Numbered from the stretch's first letter, positions 9,669 through 18,570 are shown. The stretch is 64,000 bases of DNA from VAYN01 sp963702075 (GCA_963702075.1 OY969703.1:1116001-1180000), one strand, 5' to 3'. A program made the numbers and translations. The notes: a model not told the origin generated them from the letters alone.

Positions 9669-10700
9669 ATGCAGGAGCTCCCGACGATCCAACCTACTTT
9701 CGGACCGGAGCTGAGCCCGGAGGAGATCGCTGAGATCAGCGAAGAGGTCCGCGCGCTCGCGCAGCAGCGCAACGCCGTCATCCTCGCCCACAACTACGAG
9801 CTGCCCGAGATCCAGGACGTCGCCCACTACCTCGGCGACTCGCTCGGCCTCTCGCGCCAGGCCGCCGAGACCGACGCCGAGGTGATCGCTTTCTGCGGCG
9901 TCCACTTCATGGCCGAGACCGCCTCGATCCTCTCGCCGCAGAAGACCGTGCTGATCCCCGACCTCGACGCCGGCTGCTCGCTCGCCGACTCGATCGACGC
10001 CGACCAGCTGCGCGGCTGGAAGGCCGAGCAACCCGGCGCGCTGGTCGTCATGTACGTCAACACCTCAGCCGAGGTGAAGGCGGAGACCGACTACTGCGTC
10101 ACCTCCTCCAACGCGGTCGACGTGGTCCGCCACATCTGGGCCGAGCACGGGCCCGACGCCGAGATCCTCTTCGGCCCCGACATGTGGCTCGGCGCCTTCG
10201 TCGAGCGCGAGACCGGCCTGGTCGAAGAACCCGAGCGCCGCGGCAACTTCCACATCTGGGACGGCGAGTGCCACGTCCACGCCGGGATCAAGCCGCTCGA
10301 CATCGCCCGCACCCGCGAAGAACACCCGAACGCCGAGTTCCTCATCCACCCCGAGTGCGGCTGCTCGACCCAGGCGATGGAGTACGTCGCCGCCGGCGAC
10401 ATCGACCCCGAGGGCGTTCACATGCTCTCCACCTCCGGGATGCAGAAGCACGTCGAAGCCCACCCCGACGGCGAGTTCATCGTCGCCACCGAGAACGGCA
10501 TGCTCTACCCGCTGCAGCAGGCCGCGCCCCGCGCCAACCTGATCGAGGCCAACCGGATGGCCTTCTGCAAATACATGAAGATGATCACCCTGCCGAAGCT
10601 CCGCGACTCGCTCCGCGACCTCAAGTTCGAGGTCAGCGTGCCGCCGGAGATCGCCGAGCGCGCCCGCATCCCGATCGAGCGCATGGTCGCGATCGGCTAA
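9669..10700 (+). CDS. nadA: Quinolinate synthase A
   Basis: A 343-residue [4Fe-4S] enzyme condensing iminoaspartate with dihydroxyacetone phosphate to quinolinate. Seen: AHNYELPEIQDVAHYLGDSLGLSR, VHFMAETASILSP, DLDAGCSLAD (Cys about 103), the HPECGCST block (Cys about 229/231) and MAFCKYMKMITL (Cys about 300). These are the likely cluster ligands, spaced as in Bacillus-type NadA. The ATG at 9669 follows a GAGAGG ribosome-binding site; the ATG at 9606 lacks one. It works with nadC upstream; the aspartate oxidase or dehydrogenase step must be encoded elsewhere. Confidence 0.96.
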   Translation: MQELPTIQPTFGPELSPEEIAEISEEVRALAQQRNAVILAHNYELPEIQDVAHYLGDSLGLSRQAAETDAEVIAFCGVHFMAETASILSPQKTVLIPDLDAGCSLADSIDADQLRGWKAEQPGALVVMYVNTSAEVKAETDYCVTSSNAVDVVRHIWAEHGPDAEILFGPDMWLGAFVERETGLVEEPERRGNFHIWDGECHVHAGIKPLDIARTREEHPNAEFLIHPECGCSTQAMEYVAAGDIDPEGVHMLSTSGMQKHVEAHPDGEFIVATENGMLYPLQQAAPRANLIEANRMAFCKYMKMITLPKLRDSLRDLKFEVSVPPEIAERARIPIERMVAIG

Positions 10701-10730
10701 ACGCCGGTCACTCCTCGCTGAAGTTTTCAC

Positions 10731-10750
10731 GCGACTTTTAGGTCGCTTTT
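10731..10750 (+). terminator. Weak intrinsic terminator after nadA
   Basis: GCGAC-TTTTAG-GTCGC forms a 5-bp stem followed directly by TTTT. It lies 31 nt after the nadA stop, before a separate transcription unit. Confidence 0.45.
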
Positions 10751-10816
10751 CGCTTCCTTTGCCGAACCCGGGGCAGGCTGGCTCCGTACTCCCCGGAAAG
10801 GAAGGAAGTGACCCCT

Positions 10817-11263
10817 ATGGATTCGAAGAAGAAGGTCCTGGTGGTGGCTGACAGGACCGCCGACTCACCCGACCTGATCGCCGCGCTGCAGCGCACAAGT
10901 CGCTCCGGCGCCAGCTTCACCCTGGTCGTCCCCGCCGTCCCCCATGGCCTCGCCTGGGCCGCGGACATGAAAGCCGGGTGGGCAGAGGCCGTCACCCGCG
11001 CCGGCCGCGCCGCCGCCCGGATGAGGCAGGAGGGGCTGGAGCTGGACGAGGTGATCGTCGGCGACCCGGACCCGTTTGCAGCCGTCGGCGACGTCCTCCA
11101 CGCCCGCGAGTTCGACGCGGTGATCGTCTCGGTGCTGCCGAAGGGGATTTCCCGCTGGCTGGCCCTCGGCCTGCCGGCGCGGCTGCGGCGCAGCGTCGAC
11201 CTCCCCGTAGTCCAGGTGACGGCTGAGCTCGATCTGGCGGGCGCCCCCGCAGTAGCTGCCTGA
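10817..11263 (+). CDS. UspA-like / adenine-nucleotide alpha-hydrolase-fold protein
   Basis: A 148-residue Rossmann-like protein. The N-terminal strand KKVLVVADRTADSPDLIAAL and the ending SRWLALGLPARLRRSVDLPVVQV resemble universal-stress-protein domains found in actinobacteria. The glycine-rich nucleotide loop (GxxGxx...GS) of canonical UspA is not evident, so ATP binding is doubtful. The ATG at 10817 follows an AGGAAGG ribosome-binding site; a GTG at 10808 is also possible. Just after the stop, AAGATCCC/GGGATCTT (11264-11289) can form an 8-bp hairpin. The role is unknown; its position before ftsEX is probably incidental. Confidence 0.6.
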   Translation: MDSKKKVLVVADRTADSPDLIAALQRTSRSGASFTLVVPAVPHGLAWAADMKAGWAEAVTRAGRAAARMRQEGLELDEVIVGDPDPFAAVGDVLHAREFDAVIVSVLPKGISRWLALGLPARLRRSVDLPVVQVTAELDLAGAPAVAA

Positions 11264-11289
11264 AAGATCCCCTGCGTGGGCGGGATCTT
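11264..11289 (+). terminator. Short hairpin after the UspA-like gene
   Basis: AAGATCCC and GGGATCTT form a perfect 8-bp stem starting at the base after the stop codon. There is no T tract, so termination is uncertain. Confidence 0.3.
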
Positions 11290-11319
11290 GCGGGGTCGAG
11301 GGGTCGCAGGAGTCACCCT

Positions 11320-12195
11320 GTGACTGCAGAAGGCACCTCCTCGATGCGCCGATCGAAGAAGAACAACCGCGGCAGTGACGAGCCGCGGCGCCCCCGCGGG
11401 CGTCGCGCGCCGATCATCGAGCTGAACCAGGTCACCAAGGTCTATCCGGGTGGCCATATGGCACTCGACCGGATCTCTTTGGGGATCGGCCGCGGCGAGT
11501 TCGTCTTCCTCGTCGGCCCGACCGGCTGCGGCAAGTCGACGCTGATCAAGATGCTGATCCGCGAGCTCACCGCCACCGAAGGCTCGGTCAAGATCGCCGG
11601 GCGGGACATCGGCGAGCTGCCGGAGAAGAAGATTCCGCAGCTGCGACGCAACATCGGCACCGTCTTCCAGGACTTCAAGCTGCTGCCCGACCGCACCGTC
11701 TACGACAACGTCGCCTACGCGCTGCAGGTGATCGGCGCCAGCCGCGCCGAAATCCGCGAGCAGGTGCCGCAGACGCTGCGCTTGGTCGGGCTCTCGACCA
11801 AGATCCACAGCTACCCCGACCAGCTTTCTGGCGGCGAGCAGCAGCGCGTCTCGGTCGCCCGCGCCTTCGTCAACCACCCACCGCTGCTGCTGGCCGACGA
11901 GCCGAGCGGGAACCTCGACCCGGTCACCTCGATCGGGATCATGCAGCTGCTCTACCGGATCAACAAGGCCGGGACCACCGTCGTCGTCGTCACCCACGAC
12001 CGCGAGATGGTGGACAACATGCAGCGGCGCGTGGTCGAGCTCTACGAGGGCCGCGTCGTCCGCGACGAGGTCTCCGGTGGCTACACCGAGGAGTCGACGA
12101 CCGAATTCGGCCTGCGGATGCGGGCTGGGATGGGCGTCGGCGCCGAGGGCGAGAAGCTGACGAACGGCCACTCCCATCACGACGAGCTGAGCTGA
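11320..12195 (+). CDS. ftsE: Cell-division ATP-binding protein FtsE
   Basis: The ATPase subunit of FtsEX, which sits at the septum and activates peptidoglycan hydrolases in response to ATP hydrolysis. Seen: the FtsE hallmark VTKVYPGGHMALDRISL, Walker A GPTGCGKST, Q-loop VFQDFKLLPDRTVYDNVAYAL, signature LSGGEQQRVSVARA, Walker B LLLADEPSGNLDP and the switch His in VVTHD. The 291 residues include a ~30-residue basic N-terminal extension and a ~45-residue C-terminal extension beyond the usual core. The GTG at 11320 has an AGGAG site 7 nt upstream; an ATG at 11344 is an alternative. It overlaps ftsX by one base (TGATG). Confidence 0.96.
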   Translation: MTAEGTSSMRRSKKNNRGSDEPRRPRGRRAPIIELNQVTKVYPGGHMALDRISLGIGRGEFVFLVGPTGCGKSTLIKMLIRELTATEGSVKIAGRDIGELPEKKIPQLRRNIGTVFQDFKLLPDRTVYDNVAYALQVIGASRAEIREQVPQTLRLVGLSTKIHSYPDQLSGGEQQRVSVARAFVNHPPLLLADEPSGNLDPVTSIGIMQLLYRINKAGTTVVVVTHDREMVDNMQRRVVELYEGRVVRDEVSGGYTEESTTEFGLRMRAGMGVGAEGEKLTNGHSHHDELS

Positions 12196-13097
12196 TGGGC
12201 CGCGTCGTCTTCTTCTTCCAGGAGGCTCTGCGCGCGCTGAAGCGCAACGGCGCCCCGAGCCTGGCGGCGATCGTGACCACGGTCGTCACCGTCGTCCTGC
12301 TCGGGATGCTGATCCCGATCTTCCAGACCGCCCAGGGCAAGAGCCAGGAAGTCCGCAACGAATTGAGCGTCCAGTACGCGCTCTTCCCGGACGCGACGAA
12401 ACAGGAAATCGCCGCGACCAAACAGAAGCTCGAAGGGCTCCCGCACGTCGCCGAAGTGAAGTTCGTCGGCAAAGCGGAGGCGCTGAAAACGCTCGAATCC
12501 GAACTCGAGGACAAGCGGATCGTCGAAGAGCTGAAATACAACCCGCTGCCCAACAGCTTCGAAGTGGTCCCCGACGACGCCGCCAACCTGCCGGCGATCC
12601 AGAAGTCGATCTTCCCCGACGGGCCAAACGGGAAGCCGATCTCCTCGATCATCAACAACGAATTCGACAACACCTTCGGCCAGCAGAAGGTCGAGCAGGT
12701 GACGAGCGCGCTGAAGATCATCCTCACCGTGATCACGGCGCTGCTGGTGCTCGCCTCGCTGATGCTGATCGGCAACACGATCCGGCTCTCGATCTACACC
12801 CGCCGCCGCGAGGTCGAGGTAATGCGCCTGGTCGGCGCCACCCGCTGGTTCATCCGCTGGCCGTTCATGATCGAGGGCGTGGTCGTCGGCTTCGTCGGCG
12901 GCGCGCTGGCCATACTGATCCTGTGGCTAGGCAAGATCACGATCGTCGACCCGCTCAGCAGCAAGGTCAGCGTCCTCTCGGCGCAGAGCACCTCGACGCT
13001 CGCCTTCCCGGCGTTGATCGCGATCCTCTTCGCCGCCTCGATCATCGTCTCGACGATCGGCTCCGGCGTCACCTTGCGCCGCTTCCTCAAGGTCTGA
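12195..13097 (+). CDS. ftsX: Cell-division permease-like protein FtsX
   Basis: A 300-residue partner of FtsE. Seen: a short cytoplasmic start, a first membrane segment (IVTTVVTVVLLGMLIPIFQ), a large extracellular domain (about residues 45-170) carrying VAEVKFVGKAEALKTL and NPLPNSFEVVP, then three C-terminal membrane segments with the MRLVGATRWFIRWPFMIEG coupling loop. The extracellular domain would contact an extracellular hydrolase. Mycobacterial FtsX regulates RipC-type NlpC/P60 enzymes, but none is encoded nearby. Confidence 0.95.
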   Translation: MGRVVFFFQEALRALKRNGAPSLAAIVTTVVTVVLLGMLIPIFQTAQGKSQEVRNELSVQYALFPDATKQEIAATKQKLEGLPHVAEVKFVGKAEALKTLESELEDKRIVEELKYNPLPNSFEVVPDDAANLPAIQKSIFPDGPNGKPISSIINNEFDNTFGQQKVEQVTSALKIILTVITALLVLASLMLIGNTIRLSIYTRRREVEVMRLVGATRWFIRWPFMIEGVVVGFVGGALAILILWLGKITIVDPLSSKVSVLSAQSTSTLAFPALIAILFAASIIVSTIGSGVTLRRFLKV

Positions 13098-13104
13098 GGC
13101 CCGC

Positions 13105-14295
13105 GTGAGCGGACGCGGGGCCGTGGCCTTCGCGGTCGCCTTGGTCGTCTTCCTCGCCGCCGGCCTCTGGCTCGGCGGGCACCCGCGGGACCTGCCGGAA
13201 CCGCTCCGCGAAGTCTTCGTCGACGAACCGAGCGGCCTGGTCGCCGAAGCCGCCGAAGCGATCGAAGACAACTACTACCGCGCGGTCGGCCCGCAGGAGC
13301 TGGGCAACGCCTCGCTGCAGGGGATGGTCAGGCAGCTGCGCAAAAGCAACAAAGAGGACCGTTACTCCGAATACTTCTCGAAGGAAAGCCTCGAAAGCTT
13401 CAACCAGGAGATCGAAGGGCGCTTCTCGGGGATCGGGCTCTCGGTGATCGGCGTCAAGCAGGGGTTGCGGGTGGCCGAAGTCTTCAAGCGCTCCCCCGCC
13501 GACCAGGCCGGGATCGAGCCGGGCGACACGATCGTCTCGGTCGAAGGCAAATCGATCGCCGGCCAGAACAGCACCGAAGCGACGAAGCTGATCAAAGGCC
13601 CGGAAGGGACGCAGGTGACGATCGGCGTCCGCGACGGCAAGAGCGGCAAGGTGAGACAGCTGACGATCACCCGGGCCGAGGTCTCGCTGCCCAACGTCAG
13701 CAGCAGTGTCAAGACGGAGAAGGGCAAGAAGCTCGGCTACGTGCGCCTGCTCAGCTTCAGCGAAGGCGCCCACGCGCAGCTCGCGAACGGGTTGGAGAAG
13801 GTGAAGAAGGAAGGGGCCGAAGGCGTCGTCCTCGACCTGCGCCACAACCCCGGCGGCCTGCTCGACGAGGCGGTGCTCTGCGCCAGCCTCTTCCTGCCCG
13901 AAGACGAAACGGTCGTGATCACCAAATCGCGAACCCAGGGGGAAAGCGTCCACAAGACCGGGGCGGGGCGGATCGCCAAGCTGCCGGTGGTCGTCCTGAT
14001 CGACGGCGGCACCGCCTCGGCAGCTGAGATCCTCGCTGCCGCGCTCGCCGACGACGAGGGCGCCACCACGGTCGGTACCCGCTCCTACGGCAAGGGCCTC
14101 TTCCAGGAGGAGCAGAGCCTCGCCAACGGCGGCGCCCTGAAGCTCTCGGTCGGTGCTTTCTTCACGCCGAAAGGGGTAAACCTGGCAGCGAGCCATGGCA
14201 TCCACCCGGACGTGAAGGTGAAGGACAACTTGAAGACTCCGGCCGACGAGGCCAAGCAGCGCGCGTTCGGCGTCCTCGCCGGCCAGGTCGGCTGA
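13105..14295 (+). CDS. S41-family carboxy-terminal processing peptidase
   Basis: A 396-residue membrane-anchored serine protease with one N-terminal hydrophobic segment (AVAFAVALVVFLAAGLWLGG). It has a PDZ domain (about residues 100-190, FSGIGLSVIG...SPADQAGIEPGDTIVSVEG) and the S41 catalytic core. The Ser-Lys dyad is visible: Ser about 305 in GGTASAAEILAA and Lys about 330 in TRSYGKGLFQ. It starts with GTG 7 nt after ftsX and ends overlapping rnr by one base, so it belongs to the ftsEX operon. It probably trims envelope or division proteins; targets are unknown. Confidence 0.93.
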   Translation: MSGRGAVAFAVALVVFLAAGLWLGGHPRDLPEPLREVFVDEPSGLVAEAAEAIEDNYYRAVGPQELGNASLQGMVRQLRKSNKEDRYSEYFSKESLESFNQEIEGRFSGIGLSVIGVKQGLRVAEVFKRSPADQAGIEPGDTIVSVEGKSIAGQNSTEATKLIKGPEGTQVTIGVRDGKSGKVRQLTITRAEVSLPNVSSSVKTEKGKKLGYVRLLSFSEGAHAQLANGLEKVKKEGAEGVVLDLRHNPGGLLDEAVLCASLFLPEDETVVITKSRTQGESVHKTGAGRIAKLPVVVLIDGGTASAAEILAAALADDEGATTVGTRSYGKGLFQEEQSLANGGALKLSVGAFFTPKGVNLAASHGIHPDVKVKDNLKTPADEAKQRAFGVLAGQVG

Positions 14296-15965
14296 TGCCC
14301 GGGCGGGGCAGGGGGCGGCGCGAGCGCAGTCGGGCCGAGGCGCCGCGGCGGCGCAGCCGCCACGGGGGCGTGGCGCGCTCTGAGCGGCGCGCCCGCGAAC
14401 GTGAGGCGCAGCGGCCGGCGCGGGAGGCGGTCGCGGAGATGCTGCGCGAGGAGCTCGGCTACCGCGGCTTCCGGCCGACGATCGAGGGGGAAGCGCGGGA
14501 AGCGGCGAAGTGGGCCGAGCGCGAAGGCGGCCCGCGCCGCGACCTCACCGCCCTCGCCACCTTCACCGTCGACCCCGCCACCGCCCGCGATTTCGACGAC
14601 GCCGTCTCCGCCCAGCGCGAGGGCAACGGCGCCCGCGTCTGGATCCACATCGCCGACGTCGCCGCCCACGTCAAACCCGGCTCGCTTCTCGACCAGGAGG
14701 CGCGGCGGCGCGCCAACAGCACCTACGTTCCCGGCGCGGTCGAGCCGATGCTGCCGCACGCGCTCAGCTCGGAGGCCTGCAGCCTGGCGCCGGGGGTCGA
14801 GCGGCTGGCGGTGACGACCGAGGTCGAGCTGGGGCCGGGGATGGAGCCGCGGCGGGCGCGCTTCTACCGCAGTCGCATCCGCTCCGACGTCCGCCTGAAC
14901 TACGACGAGTTGGATGAGATCTTCGCCGGGCGTCGGCAGCCGCCGGCCGAGGTGGCCGAACCGCTTGCCGCCGCCCGTGAGGTCGCCGCCGGCCTCGCCG
15001 AGCACCGCGGCACCAGCAATCTCGACGTCGAATCCTTCGAGCCCGAGTTCGAGTTCGACGTCGAGGGCAACGTCGTCCGGGCCGAGGGCGTCGCCCAGAC
15101 CGAGGCCCACCGTCTGATCGAGCGCCTGATGATCCTCACCAACGAGCAGGTCGCCGAGCTGCTCGAGCGCGAGCGGGTGCCGGCGATCTACCGCGTCCAC
15201 GCCCAGCCCGACGCGGCGCGGATCGAGCGCCTGCTCGAGCAGCTGTCGGCGCTGGGGGTGCCGACGCCGCCGCTGCGCCAGGGCTTGGCGCCGAGCGAGG
15301 CCGGCCAGGTGGCGGCGGAGGCGAGCCGGCTGGTGCGGCAGGAGGCCGCGAGGCGCGGGCACGGCCGCGAGGCGTATACCTCGCTCGTGCTCCGATCCCT
15401 CAAGCAGGCCTATTACAGCGAGCGGAACGTCGGCCACGCCGGCCTCGGCAGCTCTGCCTACTGCCACTTCACCTCGCCGATCCGGCGTTACCCCGACCTC
15501 GTCTGCCACCGGGCGCTGCTGGCGCTGCTGGGCGAGGGGGAGGAGGCGCCGACCCTGGCGCAGGCGCGCGACGCCGCCGCCGACTCCTCGGCCCGCGAGC
15601 GCGAGTCGGCCCGGATCGAGCGCCACGCCGACGACGTCTGCGCCGCCTACCTGCTCGAACGCGAGCTGGGCGAGCGCGGGCTCGACACCGTCTTCGAGGG
15701 CGAGATCTCCGGCGTCATCCGCTCCGCCGCCTTCGTCGCCTTCCGCGGCGAGCTCGGCGACGTCTACGAGGGGATGCTGCCGGCGCGGCGCATGCCGGGC
15801 GACCGCTTCGAGCTCGACCGGGCCGAGGTGGCGCTGGTGGGCCGCGGTTCTAAGGGACGCTTCAGCCTCGGGGATCCGATATCCGTCCGGGTGGCGGGGG
15901 TCGATGCGCCCCGCGGTCGCGCCGAGCTAGACCTTGCTGGCGAGCCCGTCGAGGAGTCCGAATGA
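14295..15965 (+). CDS. rnr: RNase R/RNase II-family exoribonuclease
   Basis: A 556-residue 3'-5' exoribonuclease. Seen: a basic Arg-rich N-terminus, RNB catalytic motifs DPATARDFDDAVSA (metal-binding aspartates), HIADVAAHVKPGSLLD and CHFTSPIRRYPDLVCHRALL, then a C-terminal S1-like barrel. At 556 residues it is much shorter than Escherichia coli RNase R and lacks the N-terminal cold-shock domains, a form seen in actinobacteria. The neighbouring smpB, and ssrA 4 kb on, fit the known role of RNase R in degrading non-stop mRNA during trans-translation. Confidence 0.93.
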   Translation: MPGRGRGRRERSRAEAPRRRSRHGGVARSERRAREREAQRPAREAVAEMLREELGYRGFRPTIEGEAREAAKWAEREGGPRRDLTALATFTVDPATARDFDDAVSAQREGNGARVWIHIADVAAHVKPGSLLDQEARRRANSTYVPGAVEPMLPHALSSEACSLAPGVERLAVTTEVELGPGMEPRRARFYRSRIRSDVRLNYDELDEIFAGRRQPPAEVAEPLAAAREVAAGLAEHRGTSNLDVESFEPEFEFDVEGNVVRAEGVAQTEAHRLIERLMILTNEQVAELLERERVPAIYRVHAQPDAARIERLLEQLSALGVPTPPLRQGLAPSEAGQVAAEASRLVRQEAARRGHGREAYTSLVLRSLKQAYYSERNVGHAGLGSSAYCHFTSPIRRYPDLVCHRALLALLGEGEEAPTLAQARDAAADSSARERESARIERHADDVCAAYLLERELGERGLDTVFEGEISGVIRSAAFVAFRGELGDVYEGMLPARRMPGDRFELDRAEVALVGRGSKGRFSLGDPISVRVAGVDAPRGRAELDLAGEPVEESE

Positions 15966-15979
15966 GCAAGCCCGAATGA
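15962..15979 (+). other. Possible five-codon leader peptide overlapping smpB start
   Basis: A 12-bp direct repeat (CCGAATGAGCAA at 15958-15969 and 15972-15983) duplicates the smpB start region. The ATG in the first unit opens a five-codon frame, MSKPE, whose TGA overlaps the true smpB ATG (ATGA). It also overlaps the rnr stop. It could couple smpB translation to rnr, or simply be a small duplication. Confidence 0.3.
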
Positions 15980-16461
15980 GCAAAAAGGACAAGAAGAAAC
16001 GCGAGCCGGCCTCCGGCGACGTCGTCACCAACCGGCGCGCCCGCCACAAATTCGAGTGGGTGGAGAAGTTGGAGGCCGGGATCGTCCTCCAAGGCTCGGA
16101 GGTGAAGGCGCTGCGCAGCGGCAAGGCGCAGATGACCGACGCCTACGCGGTCGTCGACGGGGGCGAGGTTTGGCTTCGCAAGCTGCATATTCCGCCCTAC
16201 GAGTACGCCGCCGTCGACGCCCACGCAGCCGAGCGGCCGCGGAAGCTGCTCTTGCATAAGGAGGAGATCGAGCGACTGGTCGGGAAAACCGCGCAGAAAG
16301 GATTGACTCTGGTTCCGACCAGGATCTATTTCAAAGGGCCGCGGGCAAAGGTGGAGCTGGCTCTAGCGCGAAACAAGGAGGGTCGTGACCGGCGCCGGGA
16401 GATCGCCGACCGCGACGTCCGCAGAGAGGTCGAGCGCGAGTTCAAGGGAAGGATGCGTTGA
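15976..16461 (+). CDS. smpB: SsrA-binding protein SmpB
   Basis: A 161-residue tmRNA-binding protein required for ribosome rescue. Seen: VTNRRARHKFEWVEKLEAGIVLQGSEVKALRSGKAQM, the diagnostic SmpB N-terminal stretch; PYEYAAVDAH; RPRKLLLHKEEIERL; and the basic C-terminal tail KEGRDRRREIADRDVRREV, which enters the mRNA channel. The ATG at 15976 was chosen because upstream in-frame starts overlap the rnr end. Its RNA partner ssrA is at 20028. Confidence 0.97.
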   Translation: MSKKDKKKREPASGDVVTNRRARHKFEWVEKLEAGIVLQGSEVKALRSGKAQMTDAYAVVDGGEVWLRKLHIPPYEYAAVDAHAAERPRKLLLHKEEIERLVGKTAQKGLTLVPTRIYFKGPRAKVELALARNKEGRDRRREIADRDVRREVEREFKGRMR

Positions 16462-16499
16462 GGTTGAAACTGCAGAACCAAATGGGAGGATTCAGGTCG

Positions 16500-18488
16500 A
16501 TGCGGCCGATGAAGAGTTTGCCCGCCGCCGTCGCTGGGATCATCGCGCTCGTGATGGCCGCTCCGGCGCAGGCCAACGCAAAGTCCTTCCCCGAAAAGGC
16601 GAGTGATTACGTGAGCGACCACACCGGTTTTTTCGTCGCTGCCCTCCTGGTGGCGATTCTTGTCCTGCTGCTGATCGTGCGGATCACGCAACGGCGCGCG
16701 AAGGACAAGGAACAGAAGGAGGCCGCGCAGGCCGCGGGTGCGCAGACCCCGCCGCCAGGCGCTCCGCCGGCCGCAGCCCAGCCCGTCGCGCCGGGTCAGA
16801 CCGCCGAGCTTGCCGCGGTGCCCGTCGGCGGCCCGCCGACCGCCGCCCCGCCCGCGGCCGACCCAGCCCAGTCGGCGCCGCCTCCCGGTCAGCCGGTTTC
16901 CCCGCCTGGAGCCGCGATTCCGCCGCCTGTCCCCGACGCTGCACCCGTTTTCGCCAACGAGTCTTCGAAGGATCGCAAGCGCCGCCAGCGCGAGGAACAG
17001 CGGCTGAAGCGGGCGCAGATGCGCGAGGCACGCAAAGCCGAGCTGCAGCGCCGCAAGGACGAGAAGGCCAACCGCCGGGCCCAGAAGAAGGGCCAGCCGG
17101 CGCCCGCGGCCGGCTCACCGCCTGCACCAGGCGCACCCGGCGCCCCGACCTCTGCACCCGCCCCGACGGGAGAACATCCCGCGAGCAAGGCGGGGTTCAC
17201 CGAGATGAGCCTGTTCGGGCTCAAGCTTGGCGGCAAGAAGAAGCGCGAAGCCGCGCAGTCCGAACAGCGGCTGGCGGAGGCGCGCGCTGCTAACGAACGC
17301 GCTCTGGCCGAAGCGCAGACCGGTGGCCAGGTGCCCCCCTCCGGCCAGCTTCCTCCCTGGGAGGAGGCGACCACCATGCAGCCGCCGACCGGCGAGCTCT
17401 CGGCGATGCCCTCGGTGCCGCCGCCCCCGATCCCCGGCGGGACGCCTGCCCCGGGCGAATACGACCCGGCCGCGGCCGAACAGCGGGTGCGCGACAAGGT
17501 TGCCGAAGTCCGCGCTGAGCAGCAGCGGATCGGCGCCGAGGCCGACCGTCGCCTGCAGGCAGCCGACCAGCTGCAGCAGCAGGGTGGCGTTCCGGTCGGC
17601 GGCCAGCCGCAGCCGATGCAGGACGCACAGCCGTCGGCGGCGCCGACGGTTCCCGCTCCCGCGGTGGAGCTGCGCAATGCCGAGCAGAGGCTCGAGGAAG
17701 ACCGCGCCGGCCGCGAACGCGAGATGAAAGAAGCCGAGGAGCGCCTGCGCCAGATCGAAGAGCGCACCAAAGCCGCCGAAGAACGCGCCGCCGAAGCGAA
17801 ACGGCTGGAGGAACGGCGAGCCGAAGAGGCCGCCAAGGACCAGCGTCTCGAAGAGATGCGCCGCAGCGTCGCCGCCGCGGAAGAGCGGGCGCGCGAGGCA
17901 GAGCGCCAGGCCGAGGAAGCTGAGCAGGCCGCGCTGCGCCCGGTCCAGGGCGGAGCAGCCCCAGGCGCTATGGGCGTTTCCGAGCCCACTCCGCCCCCGC
18001 CGCCGGCACCGGAGCCGCCGCAGTCGTTCGCGCCGCCGACGCCACCGCCGACGCCGGCCGAGAGCCAGCCCTTCCAGGCTGCGCCCCCGCCGCCTCCTCC
18101 GGTCAACCAGCCTCCGCAGGCACCGCCGCCGGCTGCGCCACAGCCTCCGTTCCAGAGCGAAGGGCCGCCGCCCGCTCCGCCGGCAGAGTCATTCCAGCCG
18201 CTTGAGCAGCCGACCCCGCCGCCTCCTCCGGCGGCGCCGCAGCCGACCTATTCGGTTCCGGACCCGGCGGTTCGGCCGGAAGCCGGCAGCGGGTCTGGCG
18301 ACCAGGTCAACCTCAACACGGTCACCTTCGAGCAGCTGCGCGAGCAGAACCTTTCGGTTACGCAGGCGACTCGGTTGTTGGCGCATCGCGAGCGGTTGGG
18401 CGGCTTCCAGTCGGTCGACGACCTTGACCAGGTGGCTGGGTTTCCGGTGGAGATGCTGGACGACTTGAAGTCTCGGTCTACCGTTTAG
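16500..18488 (+). CDS. Membrane-anchored proline-rich coiled-coil protein with C-terminal helix-hairpin-helix
   Basis: A 662-residue protein of mosaic design. Seen in order: a signal-like N-terminus (MRPMKSLPAAVAGIIALVM, then APAQA), a membrane segment (FFVAALLVAILVLLLIVRI, about residues 40-58), long Pro/Ala-rich stretches, and basic and Glu/Ala/Arg coiled coils (about 150-210 and 390-480). Another Pro-rich region precedes a C-terminal helix-hairpin-helix unit (VNLNTVTFEQLREQNLSVTQ...LDQVAGFPVEMLDDL). The last unit resembles ComEA/T2SK-type DNA-binding HhH domains. A GGGAGG site precedes the ATG at 16500. DNA uptake or nucleoid-membrane tethering is a guess. A constant-loop hairpin follows its stop directly. 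Confidence 0.7.
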   Translation: MRPMKSLPAAVAGIIALVMAAPAQANAKSFPEKASDYVSDHTGFFVAALLVAILVLLLIVRITQRRAKDKEQKEAAQAAGAQTPPPGAPPAAAQPVAPGQTAELAAVPVGGPPTAAPPAADPAQSAPPPGQPVSPPGAAIPPPVPDAAPVFANESSKDRKRRQREEQRLKRAQMREARKAELQRRKDEKANRRAQKKGQPAPAAGSPPAPGAPGAPTSAPAPTGEHPASKAGFTEMSLFGLKLGGKKKREAAQSEQRLAEARAANERALAEAQTGGQVPPSGQLPPWEEATTMQPPTGELSAMPSVPPPPIPGGTPAPGEYDPAAAEQRVRDKVAEVRAEQQRIGAEADRRLQAADQLQQQGGVPVGGQPQPMQDAQPSAAPTVPAPAVELRNAEQRLEEDRAGREREMKEAEERLRQIEERTKAAEERAAEAKRLEERRAEEAAKDQRLEEMRRSVAAAEERAREAERQAEEAEQAALRPVQGGAAPGAMGVSEPTPPPPPAPEPPQSFAPPTPPPTPAESQPFQAAPPPPPPVNQPPQAPPPAAPQPPFQSEGPPPAPPAESFQPLEQPTPPPPPAAPQPTYSVPDPAVRPEAGSGSGDQVNLNTVTFEQLREQNLSVTQATRLLAHRERLGGFQSVDDLDQVAGFPVEMLDDLKSRSTV

Positions 18489-18553
18489 GGGGCCGGGGAG
18501 GGGGTCCACCGGACAACAGCGGGGAGGGTCCGGTGGACCCCCTCCCCGGCCCC
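18489..18553 (+). repeat. Constant-loop hairpin, copy B
   Basis: A perfect 26-bp stem (18489-18514 with 18528-18553) closes on the loop AACAGCGGGGAGG, identical to copies A, C and D. It starts at the first base after the upstream stop codon and lies 17 nt before the 3' end of the convergent flavoprotein gene. Confidence 0.87.
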
Positions 18554-18570
18554 GAACCGGGGCGGTGGGC

